64,000 bases of DNA from Micromonospora parathelypteridis (GTDB lineage Bacteria; Actinomycetota; Actinomycetes; Mycobacteriales; Micromonosporaceae), in NCBI RefSeq assembly GCF_014201145.1, contig NZ_JACHDP010000001.1:1488001-1552000 (forward strand). The letters run 5' to 3'. Below, piece after piece: positions 54,161 to 62,349 of this stretch (positions within the stretch are counted from its first letter, which is position 1; every line of letters starts with the position of its first letter). Position numbers and translations under genes: made by a program. The notes under the pieces were generated by a model. It was not told the origin of the DNA and did no database searches. It saw only the letters and a list, made by a program, of their open reading frames with translations.

Positions 54161-54364
54161 CTATCTGTCTTCCCCGGCCCAACGAGCGTCCTCGGCATCC
54201 CACGCCTCGTTCCGCTCCTGCACTCGTTGCAGGGCGTTCTCCGCGTCGGCCGCCGAGTCGTACGGGCCGAGGACGTGCTTCGCCGGACACACGTTGGCGT
54301 CCGTCTCGACCCGGTGATGCCGGGTGCACCAGTAGAACTGCCCACCACGTCCGCTGTCGCTCAT
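54161..54364 (-). CDS. Small conserved protein with CxxH...C motif, 67 aa
   Basis: The sequence runs FYWCTRHHRVETDANVCPAKHVLGPYDSAADAENALQRVQERNEAWDAEDARW. The cysteines and histidines at the start could bind zinc, and the LGPYDSAADAENAL segment is reminiscent of SPOR-like proteins that are common as small actinobacterial genes. Function unknown. ATG 54364 is chosen from homology; ribosome-binding sequence is weak and a CACAGT hexamer is 7 nt upstream. It lies 83 bp before the histone H1-like gene on the same strand. Confidence 0.7.
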   Translation of the reverse strand: MSDSGRGGQFYWCTRHHRVETDANVCPAKHVLGPYDSAADAENALQRVQERNEAWDAEDARWAGEDR

Positions 54365-54530
54365 GGGAATCACTGTGCACCGCGATCCGGCCGGCCGCCA
54401 CCGGATCGCACAAGTCGCCGACGATCTCCACAGTAGATATGCATACGGTTCGTCGGGCCGGAATGCGGAAATAGGGTCGGACGAACAGCCAGTTCCTGCG
54501 CAATCCGGGGCTGAGGCATGATCTGCGCTC

Positions 54531-55805
54531 GTGATCAATACGGTGACCGGCACGGGGGCGTGCCCGGGGTGTGGGGCGACAACGGCATCGGTACGAGACG
54601 CGGTGCCGTGGTGTCCCGGCTGCGAGTGGAATCTGGACGCCTACGACCCGGCACGACGTCGACGTGAGTTCGGTTGGCGCTGGGTCGACCGGTGGACCTA
54701 CCGAATGGCGTTCCGAGCGACCAGTCGGCAATTCACCCAACTGGCCGGGCGACCGCTGGGCACCAACGGATCGGAAACCGCGCGGACGCTCACCGCGGCC
54801 GCGTCGCTGACACTTGTCGCCGCGGTGCTCGCACTCGCGGGCGTCGGCGTGTGGTTGATCGTGGCGTTCCCGTTTCCCAACCTGGCGATCGTGCCGGGTG
54901 TGGCCATGGTCGGCCTCGCGATCGCGTTGCGGCCCCGATTCGGTCGACTCGACTCGGAACTGGAGGTGCTCACCCGCGACCAGGCGCCGGAGCTGTTCGG
55001 CCTGATCGACGAGGTGGCCGCGGCCATCGGGGCGCCGACGCCGGACGTGGTGGGCGTGGATGGTGCCATCAACGCGTACGCCGGTGCGGTCGGGTTGCGA
55101 CGTCGCAGGGTGCTCGGTCTCGGGCTTCCGCTGTGGGGTTCGCTTCCCGCCGGTGGTCGGGTGGCGCTGCTCGGGCACGAACTCGGTCACTTCGTCAACG
55201 GTGACCCGCGCCGGGGCCTGCTCACCCAGCCCGCGTTCGACATGCTCGCCTCGGCCGCCGACCTGTTCCGGCCGGTGCGGACCACCGTCGGCGCGGGGCT
55301 GGTGGAGATGCTGGGCGACGCCCTGGGCCGCGCGTTCCAGTGGGTGGTGTCGCGGGTGCTTTTCGTCGCGTACCTGCTGTTGGTGGCGGTGGCGTTGCGG
55401 GACAGCCAGCGCGCCGAGTACCTCGCCGACGAACTCTCCGCCCGGGTGGCCGGCACGGCTGCCGCGACCGATCTCCTTGACGCCACGCTCGCGGCCGAGT
55501 CGATGGCGCTGGCGGTGCGCCGGGAGACCCGGGCGGGGCACGGCCCGGATCGGTGGCGTTCGGCCTTGGCCGAGGCCCGCGCCGCGAGCGCCGATCGACT
55601 GCCGCTGCTGCGCCAACTGTCGGTTCGAGACGAGGCGTCGCTGTTCGCCGCCCACCCACCGACCGGACTGCGCCGCCAGATGCTCGCAGGACGCGCGTGG
55701 CAGGACCCGGCGGTGGTGCTCACTCCCGCCCGGATGGAACGGATCGACGCCGAGTTGGCCAGGGAATACGACCGCTTCCGCCGTACCGTCGCCTGGGCGG
55801 GCTGA
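54531..55805 (+). CDS. M48 metallopeptidase with N-terminal zinc ribbon
   Basis: This is a 424-aa membrane protease. An N-terminal zinc ribbon (CPGCGATT...WCPGCEWN) precedes two transmembrane helices (about residues 85-130), the M48 zinc motif LLGHELGHFVNGD (HExxH) and the third ligand glutamate in RAEYLADELSARVAG. A further pair of helices follows the active site. Its HtpX-like arrangement with a zinc ribbon before the first helix is unusual. GTG 54531 has CATGAT 8 nt upstream. Substrate is unknown; membrane-protein quality control is typical of M48. Confidence 0.87.
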   Translation: MINTVTGTGACPGCGATTASVRDAVPWCPGCEWNLDAYDPARRRREFGWRWVDRWTYRMAFRATSRQFTQLAGRPLGTNGSETARTLTAAASLTLVAAVLALAGVGVWLIVAFPFPNLAIVPGVAMVGLAIALRPRFGRLDSELEVLTRDQAPELFGLIDEVAAAIGAPTPDVVGVDGAINAYAGAVGLRRRRVLGLGLPLWGSLPAGGRVALLGHELGHFVNGDPRRGLLTQPAFDMLASAADLFRPVRTTVGAGLVEMLGDALGRAFQWVVSRVLFVAYLLLVAVALRDSQRAEYLADELSARVAGTAAATDLLDATLAAESMALAVRRETRAGHGPDRWRSALAEARAASADRLPLLRQLSVRDEASLFAAHPPTGLRRQMLAGRAWQDPAVVLTPARMERIDAELAREYDRFRRTVAWAG

Positions 55806-55814
55806 CCTCGCGAG

Positions 55815-55834
55815 GCGCCGGCGCGCGCCGGCGC
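55815..55834. terminator. GC palindrome between M48 and NUDIX genes
   Basis: A 20-nt perfect self-complementary run of G and C lies 10 bp after the M48 stop and 20 bp before the -10 hexamer of the NUDIX gene. It may be a short terminator. Confidence 0.5.
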
Positions 55835-55853
55835 AGGCCGTGGGGTCGCGGCC

Positions 55854-55859
55854 TATGAT
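55854..55859 (+). promoter_or_regulatory. -10 hexamer TATGAT of leaderless NUDIX gene
   Basis: TATGAT, close to the consensus TATAAT, is 6 nt before ATG 55866 without a ribosome site. Confidence 0.6.
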
Positions 55860-55865
55860 CGCCGG

Positions 55866-56363
55866 ATGGCGGTACCGGACTACATCTTGGGAATGCGCAA
55901 GCACGTCGGTCACGACCTGCTTTGGCTGCCGAGCGTCAGCGCGGTGGTCCGCAACGACGCCGGGGAGCTGCTGCTCGGTCAGCGTGCCGACGACGGGCGC
56001 TGGTCGGTGATCAGCGGCTTCGTCGAGCCGGGCGAGCAGCCGGCCACCGCGCTGGTTCGCGAGGTGCGGGAGGAGACGGGTCTGGACGTGGTGCCGGTGC
56101 GGATGTCCAGCGCCGTCTCGCACCCGCACACCTACCCCAATGGGGACCGTTGCGAGTACCTCAATCTGGGTTTCCTGTGCCGACTGGTGGCCGGCACCGC
56201 CCGGGTGAACGACGACGAGTCGCTGGCCGTGGGGTGGTTCCCGTTGGACCGGCTGCCCGAGTTGGACAAGCACGCGCTGCTGGTCATCGCCTACGCGCTG
56301 CGGGAGAACCAGTTGGTTGGGTACCTGGAGCCGGGCGCGACGTGGGACGACGTGCCCGACTGA
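55866..56363 (+). CDS. NUDIX hydrolase
   Basis: This is a 165-aa pyrophosphohydrolase. The Nudix box GFVEPGEQPATALVREVREETG (GX5EX7REUXEEXG) is complete at about residues 51-72. The N-terminus DYILGMRKHVGHDLLWLPSVSAVV resembles proteins that hydrolyse NUDP-sugar or ADP-ribose, but the substrate cannot be told. It faces the membrane-protein gene with only 10 bp between stops, so the 3' ends almost abut. Leaderless transcription is predicted. Confidence 0.9.
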   Translation: MAVPDYILGMRKHVGHDLLWLPSVSAVVRNDAGELLLGQRADDGRWSVISGFVEPGEQPATALVREVREETGLDVVPVRMSSAVSHPHTYPNGDRCEYLNLGFLCRLVAGTARVNDDESLAVGWFPLDRLPELDKHALLVIAYALRENQLVGYLEPGATWDDVPD

Positions 56364-56373
56364 GCTACGCGGA

Positions 56374-57339
56374 TCAGACCGGGGTTGGTGCTAGGGCGAC
56401 CGGCGCGGCGGGCGCCGACCGGCCCGCCCGGATGGCGTACGCGAGCGCGTAGGGCGTACACGCCAGGTAGAGCATCGGTTCCACCAGCACCTGGTTGGTG
56501 ATGATCTGGAAGATCCCCCAGGGGATGGTGGGCCGCGTTAGGCCGATGTTCCAGTCCGTCCAGGCGACGAAGAGCCACAGCGGCGCGGAGATGCGGTCGA
56601 CGCTGCCCAACGGCTGCGCACCGATGACCGGGCCAGCGCCAACGCCCGCCGAGACGGCGTCGACGACGGCGAGGATCACCGCGAGGTCGGCGGCGGCGAG
56701 CGCGCCGAGGACGCCCACCCACCAGGCCGCGCGGAGTCGGTTCCGGGCGGCGAGGCTCGCCGCGGCCCAGAGCGCCAGCGTCAGACCGGCCAACCAGAGC
56801 AGCAGACCGGGTACGGCGCGGGGCAGGTCGTCCGGGTAGATGACGTACAGGAGCGGGACCGCGACCGCACCGATGGGGAGCACCACGCCGAGCGCGATGC
56901 GCAGCGGACCGTCGAGTGCGGTGTGCCGGGCCCATCGGGCGGCGAACACCGCCAGCAGCACCGCCATCGCCACGGTGATCGCCGTCCAGTTCAGCGTCTG
57001 CGCCTGGTCCGACCAGTTCGCGCCCGTCAGCCAGACCTGCATCCGGTACAGGGCGGCCGCGCTGCCGACCACGATTCCGACGCAGGCGATCGGAGACAGC
57101 AGCAACGCAGCCGCGGTGCGGCGAGCCCGCCGATGCAGCAGGCTGCGGTCGACCAGCGGGGCGCCAGCCCGGCTGACGGCGAGGCTCACCGCGAAGCCGA
57201 CCATCTTCGTCCGACTTCCGCCCTCGGCGAGCACGTGCAACTCGGCGGCCCACTCGCGGCGCAGGTCGTCTCGAAGGTCGGCGGGCCAGCGGCGCGCGGC
57301 CAGCTCCAACAACAGTTCGGCGGCCCGGCGGGTCACCAT
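56374..57339 (-). CDS. PadR-coupled polytopic membrane protein
   Basis: This is a 321-aa protein. The N-terminal soluble helical part (VTRRAAELLLELAARRWPADLRDDLRREWAAELHVLAEG) resembles the HAAS-like start of the protein at 31716, followed by about seven helices. The start overlaps the PadR stop (ATG at 57339, or GTG at 57336 within GTGA). With the AraC and PadR genes upstream it is probably the effector of this operon. Function unknown. Confidence 0.7.
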   Translation of the reverse strand: MVTRRAAELLLELAARRWPADLRDDLRREWAAELHVLAEGGSRTKMVGFAVSLAVSRAGAPLVDRSLLHRRARRTAAALLLSPIACVGIVVGSAAALYRMQVWLTGANWSDQAQTLNWTAITVAMAVLLAVFAARWARHTALDGPLRIALGVVLPIGAVAVPLLYVIYPDDLPRAVPGLLLWLAGLTLALWAAASLAARNRLRAAWWVGVLGALAAADLAVILAVVDAVSAGVGAGPVIGAQPLGSVDRISAPLWLFVAWTDWNIGLTRPTIPWGIFQIITNQVLVEPMLYLACTPYALAYAIRAGRSAPAAPVALAPTPV

Positions 57340-57665
57340 GCCGGTGCCCCGGTGGGCTCGGCGCCGCCCCACGAGGGACGGCCGTCGGGGATCGCGGCCC
57401 GCAGGTCGGCGAGTGCCCTGCGGGCCTGCGCCGCGCCAACGGCGGTGAGTTGGTAGTAGCGGCGGGCCGGCCGCCCGGCCGCAACCGGGTCGATCGCCTC
57501 CCAGTCGGCGGCCAGCCAGCCGGCCCCGCTCAGCCGGTGCAGCACCGGATAGAGGGTGCCGCTGGGCAGGCCGGTCAACCGCATCAGGTCCAGCCCGTAG
57601 CGCTGCGCGTCGGGCTCGGCGAGCAGCGCCGCGAGCACCTTCGCGACCGGAATGGTGATCCGCAT
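57333..57665 (-). CDS. PadR family transcriptional regulator
   Basis: This is a 110-aa winged-helix protein starting RITIPVAKVLAALLAEPDAQRYGLDLMRLTGLPSGTLYPVLHRLSGAGWL and with a wing region GRPARRYYQLTAVG. ATG 57665 is defined by TACAGT 6 nt upstream; the frame extends antisense further but is unsupported. The operator TGTA-n9-TACA covers that -10 element and overlaps the AraC stop codon. Its gene is followed by a coupled membrane protein. Confidence 0.88.
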   Translation of the reverse strand: MRITIPVAKVLAALLAEPDAQRYGLDLMRLTGLPSGTLYPVLHRLSGAGWLAADWEAIDPVAAGRPARRYYQLTAVGAAQARRALADLRAAIPDGRPSWGGAEPTGAPAW

Positions 57666-57671
57666 CCGGGC

Positions 57672-57690
57672 ACTGTATCGGAACTCTACA
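57672..57690 (-). promoter_or_regulatory. PadR promoter/operator overlapping the araC-type stop
   Basis: TGTA (57674-57677) and TACA (57687-57690) form an inverted repeat with a 9-nt centre. The minus-strand -10 TACAGT (57677-57672) overlaps one arm. The AraC-family TAG stop (57688-57686) lies in the other arm. Confidence 0.65.
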
Positions 57691-58558
57691 TAGGGGTGGG
57701 GACCCTCTCGACGGGGATCCACAACTCGGCGTCCGCCTCGGTGCCGTCCGCGGACACCCGGACCCGGGAGATCTCCGGTCCAGGTCGGCTGCGGTACGGG
57801 TTCGACGGGAACCACTGGGTGAACACGTCGCGCCACAGGAACTGCACCGCCTGTGGGAACGCACCGGAGGTGGTGAACACCGCCCACGTCCCGGCCGATA
57901 CCGGCAGCCCGTCCAGGTCCTCCGGCGGCGTGGCACCCGTGACCACCCCGTGCCAGTAGTCCAGTTCGGTGCCCTCCGCCCGGCTGTCGGCGAGGTTGTC
58001 GCTGACGTTGACGATCCCGACCGGCTCCTGATCCGAGAGCGCCTCGATCCGCGAGGTCGTCTCCTTGTCGATGCTCCGGATGAAGGCGACGATCGCCGGG
58101 TTCATCCCCTCGTGCACCAGCGGGACGCGGGCCTTGCGTCCCACCAGAGTGAACGCGTCCTTGCTGACGATTCGGTACTCCATGCTGCCGCTCCCTTCGA
58201 CGGTGAGTCGGAAGGACATCCGGGGCTGGGCGCGCAACGCTGCCCCCGTACGCCGAGCCTCTCCGGGCCCCACGCCGTGCACGGCGTGGAACGCCCGGGC
58301 GAACGCCTCCGCCGACCCGTAGCCGTAGTGGACCGCGATGTCGAGCAACGTCCGCTCCCCCGCCAGCACGTCCGCGCCAGCGACGGTGAGCCGACGCCGA
58401 CGGATGTACTCCGACAGCGGCACGCCGGCCAGCGCGGAGAACAGCCGCCGGAAGTGGTACTCCGACGTCAGCGCGATCCGCGCCAGATCGGCCACCTCGA
58501 TCCGCTGGTCGAGGTGCCGCTCGATGTACGCCATGGCTTCGTTGAGCCGCTCCAGCAC
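57686..58558 (-). CDS. AraC family regulator with GyrI-like effector domain
   Basis: This is a 290-aa protein. The N-terminal AraC double helix-turn-helix (RLNEAMAYIERHLDQRIEVADLARIALTSEYHFRRLFSALAGVPLSEYIRRRRL...DIAVHYGYGSAEAFARAFHAVHG) is followed by a GyrI/SOUL-like ligand-binding domain (EYRIVSKDAFTLVGRKARVPLVHEG...AWVPVERV-like end). GTG 58558 lies after AAGGGGAA. It is the first gene of the AraC-PadR-membrane set; an organic ligand, as in Rob/SoxS-like multidrug regulators, is expected. Confidence 0.88.
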   Translation of the reverse strand: MLERLNEAMAYIERHLDQRIEVADLARIALTSEYHFRRLFSALAGVPLSEYIRRRRLTVAGADVLAGERTLLDIAVHYGYGSAEAFARAFHAVHGVGPGEARRTGAALRAQPRMSFRLTVEGSGSMEYRIVSKDAFTLVGRKARVPLVHEGMNPAIVAFIRSIDKETTSRIEALSDQEPVGIVNVSDNLADSRAEGTELDYWHGVVTGATPPEDLDGLPVSAGTWAVFTTSGAFPQAVQFLWRDVFTQWFPSNPYRSRPGPEISRVRVSADGTEADAELWIPVERVPTPM

Positions 58559-58643
58559 CCGGTTCCCCTTCCCTTTCAAGCAGTCACGCTAGGCGGCAGG
58601 GGCAGGGGCTCACCCGACATCCGGTGCCCGCAACGATCGGGTC

Positions 58644-59231
58644 TCAGCGCGGCGACTGCTGCATGATCCAGGTGGGCACGGGCTCCGACAGGGAACCCAC
58701 CACCTCCCAGCCGGCGCGACGGTACAGCTCAACGTTGCCCGGGTTGCTGGTCTCCAGGATCGCCGGCAGGCCTTCTTCGGCGGCGCGATCCAGCCCGGCT
58801 CTCATGACGGCGCGACCCCAACCACGCCCGGCGCTGTCGGGGTGGGTGCCGAGGACGCCGAGATACCAGAACGGGAAGGTCGGCAGCGCGGCGTGCACGG
58901 CCTCGTCGTAGCCCTGAACCCGAGCCAGCACATCGTCGGGATATCGAGCTTCCTCCGGCGACCCGTGCCCAGCGGCCGGTGGCCCGGCCGACAGCTCGGC
59001 TGGTGGCTCCCAGATGGCCACGGACGCGCCGCCCCCGATCGTCCAGATCGATGACCGGTGCACCCGCTTGTCGAAGAGGCGCCCGAAGAAGGTGGCGGCG
59101 TACCGCGGGTAGGTTTCCTCGTCCGGGAACAGGTACCGCAGCACGGGGTCCTTGACGAACGCAGCGACCAGTGAACCTATTACCGCGTCGCGGTCCGTCG
59201 GCGTGGCGATGGTGATCTCGGGCGTTGTCAC
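58644..59231 (-). CDS. GNAT family N-acetyltransferase
   Basis: This is a 195-aa acyl-CoA-dependent transferase. TPEITIATPTDRDAVIGSLVAAFVKDP begins the fold, LGTHPDSAGRGWGRAVM holds the pyrophosphate-binding RGxGxA-like signature, and EGLPAILETSNPGNVELYRRAGWEVV is the typical last motif. Substrate unknown. GTG 59231 has TAGTGT 8 nt upstream and looks leaderless. It is divergent from the transglutaminase-like gene across 66 bp. Confidence 0.85.
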   Translation of the reverse strand: MTTPEITIATPTDRDAVIGSLVAAFVKDPVLRYLFPDEETYPRYAATFFGRLFDKRVHRSSIWTIGGGASVAIWEPPAELSAGPPAAGHGSPEEARYPDDVLARVQGYDEAVHAALPTFPFWYLGVLGTHPDSAGRGWGRAVMRAGLDRAAEEGLPAILETSNPGNVELYRRAGWEVVGSLSEPVPTWIMQQSPR

Positions 59232-59239
59232 AACAGCCG

Positions 59240-59245
59240 ACACTA
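59240..59245 (-). promoter_or_regulatory. -10 hexamer TAGTGT of leaderless GNAT gene
   Basis: On the minus strand, TAGTGT is 8 nt before GTG 59231. Confidence 0.45.
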
Positions 59246-59260
59246 TCCCGAAAAAGCACC

Positions 59261-59291
59261 TTGACCCTGACACGGTGGTGGACCGCAGACT
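59261..59291 (+). promoter_or_regulatory. Candidate promoter of transglutaminase-like gene
   Basis: TTGACC (59261-59266) and CAGACT (59286-59291) are separated by 19 bp, with ATG 59298 only 6 nt after the -10, so a leaderless transcript is possible. The long spacer and weak -10 keep this tentative. Confidence 0.4.
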
Positions 59292-59297
59292 CGTCTC

Positions 59298-60182
59298 ATG
59301 GACCTCGATGACTACCGGGGACACTCCCCCTACAGCGACCCCGGTCGGCACGGCGGACTCCTCGACGCCGTACCGACCGACATCCCCACCGTGGCGGCGA
59401 CCGCCCGCAACGTGATCGTCCACTACCGGGCCGGCGGCGTCGAGCTGCCCGACGACCGGCTGGACGAGGTGAACTGCCGCTGGGTGGACCGCATCCTCGA
59501 CACCGACCAATCCCGATTTCCCCTACCCCTCGCCGCCGAGCGTCCGGCCATCGACCGGGTGGCGGGCTGTTGCCGGGACCACACGCTTCTCTCGGTCGCG
59601 GTGCTCCGCCAGCACGGCATTCCCAGCCGCAGCCGGGTCGGTTTCGCCTCGTACTTCGTGCCCGGTTGGCACCACGATCACGTGCTGATGGAGTACTGGA
59701 ACGGTCATCGGTGGGTCTGGGTCGACCCGGAGCTCGACCCGGCCGGCGACTGGGGGTTCGACGGCTACGACATCGACCCGACGGCAGGGCTGTTCGACTC
59801 GCCAGCGCGGGTGTGGTCGGCGTACCGAGCGGGGGCGATCAACCCCGAGGTCTACGGCGTCAGCCCGGAATTGCCGATCCGCGGTGCCTGGTTCATCCAC
59901 GACTACGTCCTACAGGAGCTCGCCCACCGACAGAAGGACGAGTTGCTGTTGTGGGACAGGTTCGGCGCGATGACCGACGACCTCGCCACCGCCGACCTCG
60001 CGCTCGTGGACGAGATCGCCGCATTACTGCTCGCCGCCGACGACGGCGACGAGACCGCGGAGAAGGCACTCGCCGACCGGTACGCGACAGACAGCCGTCT
60101 GCGTCCCGGCGCTCAGGTCCGCAGCATCTCACCGGTCTCCGGCACGGTGAGCACGGTCGATCTGCGCGTCAGCCGAACGTGA
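59298..60182 (+). CDS. Transglutaminase-like domain protein
   Basis: This is a 294-aa cysteine-protease-fold protein. The catalytic triad Cys-His-Asp fits CCRDHTLLSVAVLRQHGIPSRSRVGFASYF, then WHHDHVLMEYWNGHRWVWVDPELD. Bacterial proteins of this type act as peptidases or amide hydrolases rather than cross-linkers, and the target is unknown. Cytosolic: no signal peptide. The 3' end overlaps the convergent redoxin gene by 14 bp. Confidence 0.82.
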   Translation: MDLDDYRGHSPYSDPGRHGGLLDAVPTDIPTVAATARNVIVHYRAGGVELPDDRLDEVNCRWVDRILDTDQSRFPLPLAAERPAIDRVAGCCRDHTLLSVAVLRQHGIPSRSRVGFASYFVPGWHHDHVLMEYWNGHRWVWVDPELDPAGDWGFDGYDIDPTAGLFDSPARVWSAYRAGAINPEVYGVSPELPIRGAWFIHDYVLQELAHRQKDELLLWDRFGAMTDDLATADLALVDEIAALLLAADDGDETAEKALADRYATDSRLRPGAQVRSISPVSGTVSTVDLRVSRT

Positions 60183-61122
60183 AGGCGTACGCGGCGGCGC
60201 CGGGCTCGCCGAACGTGATCTCCAGGGTTCGCTCACGGACCGCGTCCTGCTGGCGTACGAGCTGGTAGAGGCGGCCGTCCTCCAGGACGCCATTGCCGTC
60301 TTCGTCGACATCGACGCCGTGTGACGGGCCGGGAGCCGCACCGTCGAGAAGCACACGGAACGGGATCGGCTGTCCCGACCCCGGCGCCAGCACGAGATGC
60401 GCGTCGCGGGCGTGGAACCGGAAGGCGATGCTGCCGCCGGCGTCGTCGAGCACGACGCTCTCCGACCCGATCCTCCACGCGCCCGCCAGTGCCCACTGGT
60501 TGAGGCCCAGGCTCTCGGGCAGTTCGTAGACGCGGCGTTCGTCGAGCGCGGCGCCGTTCGGCGACGCGAAGTGTTCGCCGCGACTGAAACCGAGGTACGT
60601 CTCGGGCGTACGCAGGTTGTCCCAGTCGGCCTCTGCCTCCGGCCCGAAACCCTCGACGGGTACGAGGTCGCGCTCGATGCCGAGCAGTTGCTGCAGAACA
60701 CGCTCGGACTGCTCGTAGCGCCCCTCGCCGAAGTGCTCGTCGCGGATGAGACCGTCGGTGTCGACGAAGTAGAGCGCCGGCCAGTACTGGTTGCCGACGG
60801 CCCGCCAGATCGCGTAGCCGTTGTCGACCGCGACCGGGTAGTCGATCGATCGCGCCGCGACGGCCCGTCGCACCCCGTCGACCTCGTGCTCGAACGAGAA
60901 CTCCGGCGTGTGCACCCCGACGACGACCAGCCCGTCGCCGCGGTAGGCCTGCGACCAGGCACGGACGTACGGCTCCTGGCGCAGCCAGTTGATGCACGTC
61001 AGCGTCCAGAAGTTCACGAGGACGACGCGACCGCGCAGGTCGGCGGGGCCGAGTGGCTCGGAGTTGAGCCACTCGGCCGCCCCGTCGAGCGGGGGCAGGT
61101 GCGGACGCCCGAAAACGGCCAT
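60169..61122 (-). CDS. Redoxin-like protein lacking the resolving cysteine (CxxW)
   Basis: This is a 317-aa protein. The N-terminal thioredoxin/AhpC-like domain has VVLVNFWTLTCINWLRQEPYVRAW, but the second cysteine of the usual CxxC is Trp (C43, W46). A C-terminal DipZ-like region includes TPETYLGFSRGEHFASP, WALAGAWRIGSESVVL and DGAAPGPSHGVDVDEDGNGVL. DipZ-family proteins usually have a membrane CcdA part, absent here. The ATG follows directly after the epoxide-hydrolase stop (TAGATG), so the two are coupled. It may be a thiol peroxidase or mixed-disulfide sensor; this is inferred only. Confidence 0.8.
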   Translation of the reverse strand: MAVFGRPHLPPLDGAAEWLNSEPLGPADLRGRVVLVNFWTLTCINWLRQEPYVRAWSQAYRGDGLVVVGVHTPEFSFEHEVDGVRRAVAARSIDYPVAVDNGYAIWRAVGNQYWPALYFVDTDGLIRDEHFGEGRYEQSERVLQQLLGIERDLVPVEGFGPEAEADWDNLRTPETYLGFSRGEHFASPNGAALDERRVYELPESLGLNQWALAGAWRIGSESVVLDDAGGSIAFRFHARDAHLVLAPGSGQPIPFRVLLDGAAPGPSHGVDVDEDGNGVLEDGRLYQLVRQQDAVRERTLEITFGEPGAAAYAFTFG

Positions 61123-62349
61123 CTAGCGAAGCGACCGGAAGGCGGTGCGAAGCTCTTCGGAGAAGATCTTCGGCTGTTCCCAGGCCGCGAAGTGCCCGCC
61201 CTTGTCGAGCTTGTTGAAGTAGATGAGGTTGGGGTACGCCTGCTCGGCCCAACTCTGCGGTGCCTCGTAGAGCTCGTCGGGAAAGACGCTCACGGCGACT
61301 GGGACGTTGACGCCCTTGGCGGCGAAGAACGAGAGCTTGTTCTCCGCGTACAGCCGGGACGCGGAGATCGCGGTGTTCGTCAGCCAGTAGAGCGAGATGT
61401 TGTCCAGGATGTCGTCGCGGGTGAGGCCCGCCTTGGCCCCGTCGAAGACCTGCGCGATCAGGGCCAGGCTCTTCGCGTCGTGGTCGAGCAGGAAGGACGC
61501 CAGGCCGACCGGAGAGTCCGCCAGCCCGGTCAGCGTCTGGGGACGCGTGGCCATCATGAGGGCGTAGGCGACGTGCTTCCAGACGTAGTCCAACTCCGTG
61601 GCCGCACGCATCTCGTCGTCGGACAGACCGGAGGGCAGCGAACCCATGGCGTTGTTCGCGGCGGTGACGTCGCCCTGGAACAGGTTGTCGATTTCCGGTG
61701 GGACCGCGCCCGCCATGTTGGTGTGAATGCCGAGCAGTTCCGGCGGTGCCTGCACCCCCATCTGATCCACGATGACCGCACCCCAGTCGCCGCCCTGCGC
61801 GACGAACCGGGAGTAGCCGAGTCGCTTCATCAACTCGGTCCAGGCCGTCGCGATCTTCTCCGGGTTCCAGCCCGACATGGTGGGCCTGCCCGAGAAACCG
61901 TGGCCGGGCAGCGATGGGATCACCAGGTGGAAGGCGTCCGACGCGTTCCCGCCGTGCGCCGTGGGGTCGGTGAGCGGCTCGATGATCTTCATCTGCTCGA
62001 TCACGGATCCGGGCCAACCATGGCTGACGATGAGCGGCAGCGCGTCCTCGTGCTTCGAGCGCACGTGGATGAAATGGATGTCCACCCCGTCGATCGTGGT
62101 CATGAACTGCGGTACGGCGTTCAGCCGTGCCTCGACCTTGCGCCAGTCGTACTCGTTCTCCCAATAGCGCGCGACGGCCTGAATCGTCGCGAGTGGCACG
62201 CCCTGCGACTGGTCGTTCACCGTTTCCTTGTCCGGCCAGCGGGTGGCCTTGATGCGCCTCTTCAGGTCATCGAGGTCGGCCTGCGGAATGTCGACCGAGA
62301 ACGGTCGAATCTCCGTGGTGCCCGGACGAGTCTTGGTTTTGACAGCCAT
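61123..62349 (-). CDS. Epoxide hydrolase (alpha/beta hydrolase, EHN domain)
   Basis: This is a 408-aa enzyme that opens epoxides to diols. The N-terminal EHN domain (IRPFSVDIPQADLDDLKRRIKATRWPD) is followed by SHGWPGSVIE (oxyanion loop), the nucleophile aspartate in AQGGDWGAVI, and the catalytic His in DKGGHFAAWEQP. Two tyrosines of the lid are in the expected region. GAGAGGA upstream of ATG 62349 gives the start. It is coupled to the redoxin gene, which suggests handling of reactive oxidised lipids or xenobiotics. Confidence 0.9.
   Translation of the reverse strand: MAVKTKTRPGTTEIRPFSVDIPQADLDDLKRRIKATRWPDKETVNDQSQGVPLATIQAVARYWENEYDWRKVEARLNAVPQFMTTIDGVDIHFIHVRSKHEDALPLIVSHGWPGSVIEQMKIIEPLTDPTAHGGNASDAFHLVIPSLPGHGFSGRPTMSGWNPEKIATAWTELMKRLGYSRFVAQGGDWGAVIVDQMGVQAPPELLGIHTNMAGAVPPEIDNLFQGDVTAANNAMGSLPSGLSDDEMRAATELDYVWKHVAYALMMATRPQTLTGLADSPVGLASFLLDHDAKSLALIAQVFDGAKAGLTRDDILDNISLYWLTNTAISASRLYAENKLSFFAAKGVNVPVAVSVFPDELYEAPQSWAEQAYPNLIYFNKLDKGGHFAAWEQPKIFSEELRTAFRSLR

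Noticed and set aside
53178-56273. 1031-codon minus-strand frame running into the M48 gene
   Set aside because: Only the 299-aa histone-like protein, with its own GGAGGG site at 54077, is supported; the upstream extension is antisense to the M48 protease and crosses the small CxxH gene.
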